The notes beneath the pieces were generated by a model that was not told the DNA's origin, ran no database searches, and saw only the letters and a program-made list of their open reading frames with translations. Both the position numbers and the translations under genes were made by a program. A stretch of DNA of 64,000 nucleotides, taken from contig NZ_JNLE01000003.1 in NCBI RefSeq assembly GCF_000702945.1, positions 724,001 to 788,000 of the forward strand, given 5' to 3'. This document shows, piece after piece, positions 54,623 to 64,000 of this stretch (positions within the stretch are counted from its first letter, which is position 1; the number at the start of each line of letters is the position of its first letter). Source of the DNA: Clostridium sp. KNHs205. Its GTDB lineage: Bacteria > Bacillota > Clostridia > Lachnospirales > Lachnospiraceae.

Positions 54623-55384
54623 ATGAAGAAGATAAAGGGTTTGTTGTATAAATACGGGGCAGTACTGTTTTTCTTTGCACTCTGGGAAGCAGCAGCCAGG
54701 GGAGGGCTGGTAAACCCTGTATTTATTCCACCCTTTTCCAGAGTGGTGCTTGAAATAGTAAAGATGATAGAGAATGGGGAGTTCTTTATAAATTTGTCCG
54801 TAAGCCTGTTAAGGGCTGCTACAGGCTTTTGCCTGGCTTTGGGCTTGGGAGTGCCTATAGGGTTTGTGCTGGGAGGTTGGTTTCCCAAAATAGGAGAGGC
54901 CTTTCAGGGGTTATTGGAAGTCTGCTCTCAGATTAATCCCTTTTTACTTTTGCATATTATATTGCTTTTTATGGACGTAGGGGAAAGTTCAAAGATAGCT
55001 ATTATAACCTGGACCTGTGCCTGGCCTGTTATTTTCAGTACCATATCAGGCATTAGAAATACAGAGCCAGACCTCTTAAAGCTGGGAAAGTCCTTTGGTT
55101 TAAAGCGGTGGCTCATGTTCTGGAAAGTCGTTTTACCATCCACTGTACCTTTTCTGTTTACAGGAATTCGCTTAAGTGCCGGGTACTCTTTTATAATGCT
55201 TATTGCTGCTGAGATGATGGGTGCCGATTCGGGATTAGGTTATTATATTTTGAACAGTCAGATGAATTTTCGTATTACTCAGATGTATGCAGCAGTACTT
55301 TTAATAGCCGGTATGGCCTTGCTTATTGATAGTTTACTGGAGAAGCTGGAGAGAGGCAGGTCTGGGTATCTGCATGATAATTAA
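54623..55384 (+). CDS. ABC transporter permease, SsuC/TauC-type, 253 aa
   Basis: LFFFALWEAAARGGLVNPVF and the EAA loop LLKLGKSFGLKRWLMFWKVV identify the family. The ATG at 54623 is preferred; AGGGAAG lies about eight bases upstream, and a GTG at 54605 overlaps the previous gene. It is more similar in layout to the first permease of the cluster (IN(P)YSLL / INPFLLLH segments) than to its neighbour. Confidence 0.9.
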   Translation: MKKIKGLLYKYGAVLFFFALWEAAARGGLVNPVFIPPFSRVVLEIVKMIENGEFFINLSVSLLRAATGFCLALGLGVPIGFVLGGWFPKIGEAFQGLLEVCSQINPFLLLHIILLFMDVGESSKIAIITWTCAWPVIFSTISGIRNTEPDLLKLGKSFGLKRWLMFWKVVLPSTVPFLFTGIRLSAGYSFIMLIAAEMMGADSGLGYYILNSQMNFRITQMYAAVLLIAGMALLIDSLLEKLERGRSGYLHDN

Positions 55385-55455
55385 CGTTGATTATAGAAAT
55401 ACATAATTCATGACCTGATTGGTTTACTGGTACAGGACATGTAATGGAGGTTGCA

Positions 55456-56457
55456 ATGAAACAACATAAAAGCAGATTGAGAAGGTGTGTTCTAATATTA
55501 GTACTACTTTTGACTTCCTGCTCAAGAGTTGCGGAGAATCCGGTGCCGGAAGAAATAAAGCTTTCCTATACCGGGACTGCGTATGATCTGCCGCTGCTTG
55601 CTGCCTACCAGAACGGTTATTTTGAAGAGGCGGGGATTAAGGTAGTTCTGGTGCCGGTGAAGGCAGGAGAACTGGGAGAAGAAATGTTAAAAGGAACGGT
55701 GGACGGAGGAACAGCAGGTGCCGGGATATTGGAGGATATCTATGCCGGACTGCCGGCTAATATCGGGGGAGGCGTACGGGGAGCCTGTGTGGAAATCCTG
55801 ACATTGAAAACTACTGAAATATCCGGAATAGAACAGCTTGGTAATAAGAAAATAGGAGTTGTGACAGGGGAAGCAGGCATTGCAGCAGCGGCAGCTGCCT
55901 GGGAGGTACTTAAACAAAAGAAGGTAGAGGATTATCAATCCATAGAGTGGGTTATGGCAGAAGAAAAAGAGCTGGCAGGAGCTTTGAGGGAGAAGCGTAT
56001 TGATGCTTTGGTACACTGGCAGGGAGAAGAGACTGCCATAACAGAAGAAGCAGCTGTTATTTATCAGAACAGCTTCGTAAAGACAGAGGGCGGAGGACAC
56101 AGCCATGGCTCTAATCCTCATTTCTACGAAAGCTATGCAGTGATTTCTTCCAGACTGGCAGAAGATTATCCTGAAAGTGCCTCCAACCTGTTGTCAGCCT
56201 GGATGAAAGGTGTCAATGCAGTAGCAGGCGGCCTTGCTTATCAGCTTGATCTGGCAGAAGCAGAAGGTTTTATTTCTGATGCTTCCTACAATGAAGAATT
56301 AAAGAGATATATGTTTGTACCCGGCATTAAGACTGTTCCTGGGAATCTTGAAGCAATAGTGGAATTTGAGAAACATATAGGCTTATTAAAAGCTAACACA
56401 GAGCTGGATGAGCTTATTAAGAAGGCTTTTATAAAATTACTGCCGGATTGGGGGTGA
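55456..56457 (+). CDS. Second ABC substrate-binding lipoprotein (NMT1-like), 333 aa
   Basis: MKQHKSRLRRCVLILVLLLT with lipobox LLTSCSRV (Cys about residue 22). The mature part has LPLLAAYQNGYFEEAGIKVV and GTVDGGTAGAGILEDI, a periplasmic-binding fold of the SsuA/NMT1 type but diverged from the first lipoprotein. The segment EGGGHSHGSNPHFYESYAV is rich in histidine and may bind metal. GGAGG precedes the ATG. Last gene of the cluster; a second binding protein suggests a second substrate or a metal-loaded ligand. Confidence 0.88.
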   Translation: MKQHKSRLRRCVLILVLLLTSCSRVAENPVPEEIKLSYTGTAYDLPLLAAYQNGYFEEAGIKVVLVPVKAGELGEEMLKGTVDGGTAGAGILEDIYAGLPANIGGGVRGACVEILTLKTTEISGIEQLGNKKIGVVTGEAGIAAAAAAWEVLKQKKVEDYQSIEWVMAEEKELAGALREKRIDALVHWQGEETAITEEAAVIYQNSFVKTEGGGHSHGSNPHFYESYAVISSRLAEDYPESASNLLSAWMKGVNAVAGGLAYQLDLAEAEGFISDASYNEELKRYMFVPGIKTVPGNLEAIVEFEKHIGLLKANTELDELIKKAFIKLLPDWG

Positions 56458-56580
56458 TAAAAAGAGTATGATTACTTAGCAGGAAAGAATAACCTTGATT
56501 ATATGGATAATAATGGGTATAATGTATAGGAAAAAAGTAGTTTTATTTCTTGTCCATATAAAGTAGAAGGAGAATAAATA

Positions 56581-56943
56581 ATGGAAATGAGTTATATCAA
56601 GCAGCCTACAGAGTATTTATGCGGACAGGCTTGTGTAGCAATGCTGGCGGGGGTAACCGTTGAAGAGGTGGTAGCTTTAATGAACAACGAGAAAGGAACC
56701 TCTAAAAAAGAAATAGCGGACTCTCTTACCCATTATGGAATAAGACATGGAAAAACCATGACAAAAGCAGATAATACTACTCCTTTACCGGAGGTCTGTC
56801 TCCTGAAGCTTTTATTACCGGGCTATAGCCACTGGGCAGTTTATTATAAAGGCAAATATTATGATCCTGAGTTCGGGCTTTTAGAAAACCGTTATACGAA
56901 AGCAAGAGTACAGGGCTATTTAGAAATATTTCTGGAGGAGTAG
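56581..56943 (+). CDS. Small C39-like cysteine peptidase-fold protein, 120 aa
   Basis: YIKQPTEYLCGQACVAMLAG places the catalytic-type Cys (about residue 18) in the GQxCVAM motif, and YSHWAVYYKGKYYDPEFG supplies His and Asp in the usual order. The protein is the size of the isolated C39-like domain without transporter. AAGGAG precedes the ATG. Role unknown; such domains process or inactivate peptides. Monocistronic. Confidence 0.8.
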   Translation: MEMSYIKQPTEYLCGQACVAMLAGVTVEEVVALMNNEKGTSKKEIADSLTHYGIRHGKTMTKADNTTPLPEVCLLKLLLPGYSHWAVYYKGKYYDPEFGLLENRYTKARVQGYLEIFLEE

Positions 56944-57053
56944 GCGGAATACATATAAAAGTAAACAGAATAAGAGTGTTAGAATATTAACAAAAACTTT
57001 AATTTTTGCTGGTAAATAAAAATTAACTTTTGATGGAGCTTTGGGGGAATTAT

Positions 57054-57584
57054 ATGATTTATTATAATGAGGATGATGACTTAATAATACGTTCAATGTC
57101 TTATACTGATATTGAAGCTTTTGTGCTGGGATTTGCCGGTCAGGGTTGGAATAAACCTGCGGAGCAGTTTCTAACGTATTATAATGAACAGGAAAACAAC
57201 ATAAGAAAAATTATTGTTGCTGAGTATAAGGGGAATACAGCCGGATATGTCACACTGCTTCCTTTTGTCAAAGTCGGCCCCTTTGCTGACAAAGACTTTC
57301 CGGAGATTGTAGATTTTAATGTATTAATCCCATATCAGAAAAAAGGAATCGGAAATCGGCTTATGGATGTTACAGAGCAGCTTGCAAAAGAAGTCAGTGA
57401 TTATGTAACTCTGGCAGTTGGCATGCACAGTGGATATGGAACAGCACAAAGAATGTATGTAAAGAGGGGGTATATCCCCGATGGATCCGGTGTCTGGTAT
57501 AAAGACAGACCTCTGGAACCTTATGGAGCTTGTGAAAATGATGATGAATTGATTCTGTTTTTTGTGAAAGAATTGACATGTTGA
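57054..57584 (+). CDS. GNAT-family N-acetyltransferase, 176 aa
   Basis: Acetyl-CoA transferase fold: NVLIPYQKKGIGNRLMDVTE has the Q/RxxGxG/A-type acetyl-CoA loop (QKKGIGNRL), preceded by the beta-strand EIVDFNV, and MYVKRGYIPDG closes the domain. GGGGGA lies six bases before the ATG at 57054; an upstream ATG at 57033 has no ribosome binding site. The amine substrate is unknown. Confidence 0.88.
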   Translation: MIYYNEDDDLIIRSMSYTDIEAFVLGFAGQGWNKPAEQFLTYYNEQENNIRKIIVAEYKGNTAGYVTLLPFVKVGPFADKDFPEIVDFNVLIPYQKKGIGNRLMDVTEQLAKEVSDYVTLAVGMHSGYGTAQRMYVKRGYIPDGSGVWYKDRPLEPYGACENDDELILFFVKELTC

Positions 57585-57682
57585 AAGAAGTGTAAATTAT
57601 CAGGATAATTAAAAAAATAAAAAAAATTAAAAAAACTCTTTACTTTTCCTTTGAGATAGTATATTATAAATATTGTTCTTAA

Positions 57683-57754
57683 GGCTCGTTGGTCAAGCGG
57701 TTAAGACGCCGCCCTCTCACGGCGGAAACAGGGGTTCGATTCCCCTACGAGCTG
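57683..57754 (+). tRNA. tRNA-Glu (anticodon CTC)
   Basis: GGCTCGT pairs with ACGAGCT (G-T closing pair). D arm TCAAGCGGTTAAGA, anticodon stem CCGCC/GGCGG with loop CTCTCAC giving CTC, and T arm AGGGGTTCGATTCCCCT. CCA is not encoded. A neighbouring AT-rich accessory region with a recombinase remnant makes it a possible integration site. Confidence 0.96.
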
Positions 57755-57830
57755 CTTTAATATTATGTAGAAAGGGCATTTCTGCATACTAGAATTTAAA
57801 AGGTAATCAATAAAATAAGGCTCTTACATC

Positions 57831-57995
57831 TTATCGGTGTAGGGGCTTTATTTCATTGATTAATTGAATTTTTATTACATTATTCTGTTTTGTATATATG
57901 TGCCTTTTTCCTTTTACCTTACATAACAAAATTCCTTCAGACTCATCATATATTTCTAGAAGTTTATTTACTTTTTCTTGAATATCTTTTCTCAA
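57831..57995 (-). CDS. Possible small protein, 54 aa, TTG start
   Basis: On the minus strand AGGAGG (plus 58001-58006) lies five bases before a TTG that opens 54 codons: RKDIQEKVNKLLEIYDESEG then ILLCKVKGKRHIYTKQNN and a stop. The first half is a plausible amphipathic helix. No family recognised. Its end overlaps a weak hairpin after tRNA-Glu. The ribosome binding site is the main support. Confidence 0.35.
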   Translation of the reverse strand: MRKDIQEKVNKLLEIYDESEGILLCKVKGKRHIYTKQNNVIKIQLINEIKPLHR

Positions 57996-58011
57996 TAAAT
58001 CCTCCTTTAAT

Positions 58012-58162
58012 GTTACAGAAGAAATCTACTCCTGAAGAAGCCTTTAGTGAATACATATTACACAAGAAACAAGACTTAATCAATCCTGCCAATAAATATG
58101 AAGATATTATTCCTGATATTGTATATAAAGCATTGTTAGCTAGAGAAATATATCCTTTTTAA
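58012..58162 (+). CDS. Possible small protein or gene fragment, 50 aa (end shared with a longer frame)
   Basis: A frame from the ATG at 58012 gives MLQKKSTPEEAFSEYILHKK and PDIVYKALLAREIYPF. It looks coding-like but has no ribosome binding site, so it may be the 3' end of a lost gene. A longer frame from 57890 adds hydrophobic residues that look non-coding. Confidence 0.25.
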
Positions 58163-58294
58163 GTTTATTAAATACACAATCACATTTAAGAATATTATAT
58201 TTTGTGAAATTCTTAAATGGAATTTATACGAAAGGTATACGGTTTATGATGAACTGAGCCGAATGTTATTGAAAAAACATGATGTATCCAGCTA

Positions 58295-58321
58295 TTGACA
58301 AATGTAAAAAAATGGTATAAT
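58295..58321 (+). promoter_or_regulatory. Promoter before exported unknown gene
   Basis: TTGACA, 15 bp, TATAAT. The spacer is short but both boxes are consensus; 34 bp before the start codon. Confidence 0.6.
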
Positions 58322-58354
58322 GTGTATTTAAATGAAATATAGGAGGTTTTAATT

Positions 58355-59383
58355 TTGAGGAATATAAAGAAGAAGTGCATACTAATTTTACTCATAACAA
58401 TTCCTATATTTGTAATTGGAGGTATGTATTTGAACAATTTCATAGAAAAAAATAAAAAAAATAATAATTATAAAATTAAATCTGTTCAATTTGGCTGTGA
58501 ATTACTTGACGATGGTGAGTTAGTATTTCACAAAACATTTATCAATGAGAATACATTTAATGGAGATTTTATTATAAGTTCTCGTTCGAATGTAGATGTA
58601 GAATATCAAATTATTTTATTAAATAATTATAAACAAGTAAATTTTGAAATCAATAAAAATAAGAGTGAAACTAGCCAAACAATTTTTATACCTCAATCAG
58701 AAAAAGAGTTCTTAGATACTAAAATTAACATAACTGCATCATTAGAAGATGGAATTAATGATTTTCTTTTAGTTTTTATAGAAAAATCGAAAAATCAATC
58801 ATCATCAAAAAATAATTTAGTTTTTAGTAAAAGGTTTACAGCTACTAATAATTCAATGAACCAAGATAAATATAGTATAAATTCATCGGATGAAATTGAA
58901 ATTATTAATAGTATTTTCAATTTATCAATTGCTCTTAACACTGAATTAAGAGTAGATACAAATGAATATATCCCAAATAAACAAATTGCTATCCCAAATA
59001 ATAAGAATGGGTTAACTAAAATACCAATAGCTATAAACTTACAAAATTCAATATATGGGTCCCCTTTTTATGACCAGTATTTAGAAGATGCTAAAAAGAA
59101 TAAAGAACAGATCATAACGATTATTGCTATATCTGATGGCAGGTTAATACCCTTATACTATTCAAACGGGAATAAAGATTATAAACTATTTTATAATGTA
59201 AAGTTAGGTGAAACAGTACTTATTAGCCCATTATTAAATAAATCTGATTTGGATAATAATCAAAATATTTACTTTTTTGTACTTACCTATCCCTATGAGA
59301 GTTTAGATAATTTATTAGGTACATATAAGGCAACAAATTGGTCTACGGTATTAAATGATACAATAAATGCTAAATTGGAGTAA
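58355..59383 (+). CDS. Membrane-anchored or exported protein of unknown function, 342 aa
   Basis: Starts with TTG nine bases after AGGAGG. NIKKKCILILLITIPIFVIG is a signal anchor; no clear cleavage site follows. The outer part is rich in Asn, Lys and Ile and looks beta-rich (YKIKSVQFGCELLDDGELVF, IPIAINLQNSIYGSPFYDQY). No family recognised. Base composition is markedly more AT-rich than that of the core genes of the window, consistent with transfer. It is followed 38 bp later by another exported protein, so the two may be an operon. Confidence 0.7.
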   Translation: MRNIKKKCILILLITIPIFVIGGMYLNNFIEKNKKNNNYKIKSVQFGCELLDDGELVFHKTFINENTFNGDFIISSRSNVDVEYQIILLNNYKQVNFEINKNKSETSQTIFIPQSEKEFLDTKINITASLEDGINDFLLVFIEKSKNQSSSKNNLVFSKRFTATNNSMNQDKYSINSSDEIEIINSIFNLSIALNTELRVDTNEYIPNKQIAIPNNKNGLTKIPIAINLQNSIYGSPFYDQYLEDAKKNKEQIITIIAISDGRLIPLYYSNGNKDYKLFYNVKLGETVLISPLLNKSDLDNNQNIYFFVLTYPYESLDNLLGTYKATNWSTVLNDTINAKLE

Positions 59384-59421
59384 AGTTTTATAATTAATAT
59401 AAAAAATGGAGGATGTAGATA

Positions 59422-59979
59422 ATGAATAAGAAAAAGCTTTTCGCATTATGTTTAGGTCTGGTTGTAGCTTTCCAAGGTAACATATATGCTAATGCTGCAA
59501 GTACCGTAGATCAGCAGCCAGCTTATACTGAAGACACAGATACAGAGATAGTATATACAGGTACCTTATATGACGTACAAGATAGTACTACAAGCTCTGG
59601 TTCTAATCTGCGAGCTGGTATAGACTGGGATACAGTAATATATGTTTGTGTTAATGGTTGGGACATTAGTAGGCAAGATTGGTGGAATCCATTTGATGAT
59701 AACGTTGACGAATGGGCTAAATTCAAAGTGGGTGTTAGACTAACCTCAGAAGATGGTATAAGTGTAAAGTTAAATACTTCTGGACATATTTACAAAAATA
59801 ATTCTTTTTGGAGTAGTATAGCTTCTACAACTGCTTATGGTGACGAAGTAGAAGCATCAAGGACGGATCAATCACCTAATCATGGTGATGATTATGAAAC
59901 AACAGGCTACCACAAAATGTGGGATGATTTAGGAGTTAATAGACTTAATGAAACTACAATAGTGGATTTCACATTCTAA
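59422..59979 (+). CDS. Secreted protein of unknown function, 185 aa
   Basis: A clear signal peptide, MNKKKLFALCLGLVVAFQGN, probably cut at ANAASTVD. The mature part is acidic and tryptophan-rich (CVNGWDISRQDWWNPFDDNV, DEWAKFKVGVRL), lacks cysteine pairs and matches no family I know. AATGGAGG precedes the ATG. Its transcript ends at the hairpin directly before the group II intron. Confidence 0.75.
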   Translation: MNKKKLFALCLGLVVAFQGNIYANAASTVDQQPAYTEDTDTEIVYTGTLYDVQDSTTSSGSNLRAGIDWDTVIYVCVNGWDISRQDWWNPFDDNVDEWAKFKVGVRLTSEDGISVKLNTSGHIYKNNSFWSSIASTTAYGDEVEASRTDQSPNHGDDYETTGYHKMWDDLGVNRLNETTIVDFTF

Positions 59980-60058
59980 TAATAAAATTTATAGTTATAA
60001 AACTCTTACTCAGTTTACAAATATACTAATTCTTCAGGCAATTAATTAGTATAAACTC

Positions 60059-60093
60059 AAGACCTTTTATGATAAAATCATAGAGGGTCTTTT
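60059..60093 (+). terminator. Terminator that the group II intron follows
   Basis: AAGACC and TATGAT pair with ATCATA and GGTCTT, then TTTTC. The intron begins five bases later. Confidence 0.88.
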
Positions 60094-60097
60094 CATT

Positions 60098-61988
60098 GTG
60101 CGCCTGGCGGCGCACGTTTCTAATGGGTGAAAGTCCCTAGTCTGCCCTAGTAGTGGGAAAGACACAGCCAAGACCAAGGGTGTCGTGGGTGACTGCGAAT
60201 CTGAAGGAAGGTGGAGGCAAATCTCTGGTCTGACGAACAGAAATCACATCAGGCTACAGTTAAGGATAAGACTGCAATACAAGTTAAAGTCCAATAACTA
60301 CTCGGAATTAACTGTAGTAAATGTGGCAGATGGATGGAGAGAAAGAAACGTGTGGTACCCAGGGAGATCTCGTCAGCAAGTGAAAACAGAGTATGAAACT
60401 TGTAGTAACAACGAATGACGAGAAGTCAGCCGAGGTCATAGTACCATTTCAGTTGCAAATGATATGGGAAGGACTGAACTTTAGGAGGTACAAGCAATGA
60501 AAGTAACTGATAGTAGATTTAAGAACAGACAACTTCATATGGAAGACTATCTGCAAATGGTATCTGCGGAACAGAAAGAGGATGCAGAAGTGTTCGACTA
60601 CGGGAAGATTACTGAAAAGAGCGGTATCATCACAAACTATTGGATGAATAATCTCTTGGAATTGATTTTGCGAAAAGATAACCTCAACAAGGCATATAAG
60701 CGAGTGAAATCAAATAAAGGAGCAGGTGGAACAGATGGAATGCAGGTGGATGAACTTCTGCCCTACTTAAAGGAAAACCAAGACACCTTAATTCAAGAGA
60801 TAAAGGGAGGCAGATTTAAGCCAAACCCAGTTCGAAGGGTAGAAATACCAAAAGAAACAAAAGGTGAGTTCAGAAAGCTTGGAGTTCCAACCGTGGTTGA
60901 CCGAGTTATCCAACAAGCAATCATACAAGAACTAACGCCTATCTACGAGGAGCAGTTCTCAGAAAACAGTTTTGGTTTTCAGCCGAAAAAAGGTGCACAT
61001 GATGCACTGAAACAATGCCAAAAGAATGTAAACGAAGGCTACGTATATGTGGTTGATATGGATTTGGAAAAGTTCTTTGATACCGTATGCCAGAGTAAGC
61101 TGATTGAGGTATTGGGAAGAACCATCAAAGATGGCAGAGTTATCTCTTTGATACATAAATACCTCAATGCTGGAGTGATAACAAAAGGGGTGTTTGAGAA
61201 AACAGAGGTCGGCATGCCACAAGGTGGACCATTAAGTCCATTGCTAAGTAATATCATGCTAAATGAGTTGGACAAGGAACTTGAAAGCAGAGGACATAGG
61301 TTTGTCCGATACGCAGATGATTGCATGATTTTCTGTAAAAGCAAAAAGAGTGCAGAAAGAACCTTGGAAAACATCATACCATTCATTGAGAAAAGGCTAT
61401 TTCTGAAAGTGAATAGGAAGAAAACGCAAGTCGCGCACATCAGTAAAGTTAAATATCTTGGATATACATTCTATAGATATAGAGGTAAATGCAGATTTAG
61501 AGTACATCCGAAATCCGTAACAAAGATGAAAGACGCAATACGAAATCTGACAGACCGAAACAATGGCATGAGCAACACAGCGAGAGAAGATAAATACCAA
61601 CAGTTTGTGAGAGGATGGATAGAGTACTTTAAACTCGCAGATATGAAGAATCTTCTAAAAGGCATAGATGAATGGGCTAGACGCAGAATACGAGCGGTCT
61701 ATTGGAAACAGTGGAAGAAAATCAAGACAAAGTACAGAATGCTTAGAGCCATAGGATGTGAGCATTGGAGAGCCAAAGAACTTGCCTGTAGTAGAAAAGG
61801 GTACTGGCGCATGGCGCAAGTGCTGAACCAGATATTTTCTAATAAAATAATAGCCAAGCTAGGATATACATCCATGCTTGACTATTATCTGATAGTTTAT
61901 GAAAACTAAAGAACCGCCGTATACGGAACCGTACGTACGGTGGTGTGGGAGGTCGGTAGATAAAATAATTATCTACCTCCTACCCGAT
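60098..61988 (+). mobile_element. Group II intron, class C-like, about 1.9 kb
   Basis: The 5' end is GTGCGCCTGGCGGCGCAC, a typical GTGYG start folding at once into the first helix. Domain V lies at about 61911-61950 (ACCGCCGT pairs with ACGGTGGT, tetraloop GAAC), with CGC rather than AGC at the triad position, as in class C. Domain VI (GGTAGATAA..TTATCTACC) leads to the 3' end CCTACCCGAT. The reverse transcriptase gene sits in domain IV. Insertion just after a terminator hairpin is the known habit of class C introns. It looks complete. Confidence 0.9.
60497..61909 (+). CDS. ltrA: Group II intron reverse transcriptase/maturase, 470 aa
   Basis: Helps the intron RNA splice and copies it into DNA. 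Reverse transcriptase motifs in order: KGAGGTDGMQVDELLPYL, GEFRKLGVPTVVDRVIQQAI, NSFGFQPKKGAHDALKQC, MPQGGPLSPLLSNIMLNELD and the catalytic YADD (272-275), then KVKYLGYTFYRY. The maturase domain reads QFVRGWIEYFKLADMKNLL and WARRRIRAVYWKQWKK. There is no HNH endonuclease at the end, as expected for class C. AGGAGG precedes the ATG. No frameshift, so the element may be mobile. Confidence 0.95.
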   Translation: MKVTDSRFKNRQLHMEDYLQMVSAEQKEDAEVFDYGKITEKSGIITNYWMNNLLELILRKDNLNKAYKRVKSNKGAGGTDGMQVDELLPYLKENQDTLIQEIKGGRFKPNPVRRVEIPKETKGEFRKLGVPTVVDRVIQQAIIQELTPIYEEQFSENSFGFQPKKGAHDALKQCQKNVNEGYVYVVDMDLEKFFDTVCQSKLIEVLGRTIKDGRVISLIHKYLNAGVITKGVFEKTEVGMPQGGPLSPLLSNIMLNELDKELESRGHRFVRYADDCMIFCKSKKSAERTLENIIPFIEKRLFLKVNRKKTQVAHISKVKYLGYTFYRYRGKCRFRVHPKSVTKMKDAIRNLTDRNNGMSNTAREDKYQQFVRGWIEYFKLADMKNLLKGIDEWARRRIRAVYWKQWKKIKTKYRMLRAIGCEHWRAKELACSRKGYWRMAQVLNQIFSNKIIAKLGYTSMLDYYLIVYEN

Positions 61989-62101
61989 TAATTAATATCT
62001 GAACTTACCATAATACTCAGCAATATGCAAAATAGTCTTCAAATTACCTTTTATACACTTCAAGTAACAAACAACTTTCTTGAACTTTATTGTACGTTTA
62101 A

Positions 62102-62179
62102 GACTCTAAATTTAATAATGTAGATGAAACCATAATTCTTGAGCAGATGGGACATAGTGATATTTCAACAACCAATTAG
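62102..62179 (+). pseudogene. Tyrosine recombinase (integrase) C-terminal remnant
   Basis: A 25-codon frame reads VDETIILEQMGHSDISTTN and stops. (L/M)GHSDISTT is the box that carries the third catalytic residue of phage-type integrases. An in-frame stop also lies just upstream, and the frame continues after the TAG as FYYFFIKNQK, which resembles the usual tail. It is a decayed fragment. Confidence 0.7.
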
Positions 62180-62486
62180 TTCTATTATTTCTTTATTAAA
62201 AACCAAAAGACAAAAAAATCACAGAAAAATACGAAATTTCAGTTTAAGAAAAAAGTCTTCTTGCTTGAAAAGGTGTTACACTATAACAGTTTGTTAAAGT
62301 ATCTGAAGGATGTAAAAAAGGTAGAACATAAAGTTAATAGATACAAAGTAATAATCCCCGGGGATTTGCTGCTGGCATTAACAGCATCGGATTAATACTA
62401 CATATAATAAGGAAGCTTTATTACTGCATCAAATTAAACTGTTGAAAAATAACGAGATATCGCTTATAATTATTTTGAGCGAGGCC
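62180..62486. other. Gene-free stretch before glutamate dehydrogenase
   Basis: AT-rich; a short TGCTG..CAGCA hairpin lies at about 62368-62385. No gene is recognised. Confidence 0.4.
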
Positions 62487-62522
62487 AAAGGGTAACCCTG
62501 TCTTTGTGTTACCCTTTTTTGT
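62487..62522 (+). terminator. Hairpin terminator in the gdhA leader region
   Basis: AAAGGGTAAC pairs with GTTACCCTTT, followed by more T. It lies 124 bp before gdhA, so it either ends an upstream transcript or attenuates gdhA. Confidence 0.75.
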
Positions 62523-62612
62523 TTTACATATATTGGTATAGCTACGATGCCGGGAAATTGTATGGCTTTGGCAGCTCAGGCTGTATGAAAATTTAAGAGT
62601 AGGCCACAATAA

Positions 62613-63980
<1,368 letters not shown>

Positions 63981-64000
63981 AACGTTGAGTATTGCCGCCT

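Noticed and set aside
57890..58011. N-terminal extension of the small plus-strand frame near tRNA-Glu
   Set aside because: No ribosome binding site, and it lies opposite the minus-strand frame that has one.

Overview
The window comes from a low-GC, Gram-positive anaerobe and most resembles a soil or gut clostridium of the Lachnospiraceae type. The signs are strong AGGAGG-type ribosome binding sites, TTGACA/TATAAT promoters, many intrinsic terminators, a reverse-type rubrerythrin, an NADP-type glutamate dehydrogenase, a WXG100 secretion gene and beta-mannan phosphorolysis enzymes. The taxonomic call is inference; there is no rRNA gene here.

Layout. 0-2.5 kb: the N-terminal part of an AraC-type regulator cut by the window edge, then an IS110-family element lying between long inverted repeats. 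2.5-12.7 kb: a GH38 alpha-mannosidase with an in-frame GATACA microsatellite, a KUP potassium transporter, and an AraC regulator divergent from a sugar nucleotidyltransferase/sugar kinase pair. 12.9-23.1 kb: clpB, a DHH phosphoesterase, a DEAD-box RNA helicase, a small secreted protein, and an epimerase plus GH130 phosphorylase that together form a mannobiose pathway. 23.3-27.3 kb: a small accessory island (AbiTii protein, a partner sharing a short motif with it, DUF4062 protein, gene fragments) bounded by imperfect 27-bp direct repeats and lying between a rubrerythrin remnant and an intact rubrerythrin gene. 27.8-31.4 kb: a type VII secretion toxin cassette (WXG100, small helical protein, pre-toxin protein with a CdiA-C-type nuclease tip, immunity candidate) followed by a repeat and a scar of an older cassette. 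31.7-46.9 kb: mostly housekeeping or metabolic genes: PerR/Fur regulator, hemolysin III-like protein, DUF951, MATE exporter, ROK fructokinase, esterase, nitronate monooxygenase-like enzyme, rpsF-ssb-rpsR, secreted protein, metallo-hydrolase plus DUF1593 protein, pentapeptide repeat protein, M3 oligopeptidase.

47.6-56.5 kb is the most interesting block: a nine-kilobase cluster encoding two nitrogenase component 1-like subunits (NifD-like and NifK-like) embedded in sulfonate/nitrate/taurine-type ABC transporter genes (three permeases, one ATPase, two lipoproteins). No NifH-like reductase and no cofactor-assembly gene is present. Cluster-ligand cysteines are kept, but residues matching the nitrogenase catalytic and cofactor histidines are not. 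This suggests an uncharacterised nitrogenase-like reductase working on an imported small molecule.

56.6-64 kb: a C39-like protein, a GNAT acetyltransferase, tRNA-Glu(CTC), an AT-rich accessory stretch with two exported proteins of unknown function, a class C-like group II intron placed just after a terminator hairpin, a tyrosine recombinase remnant, and NADP-type glutamate dehydrogenase.
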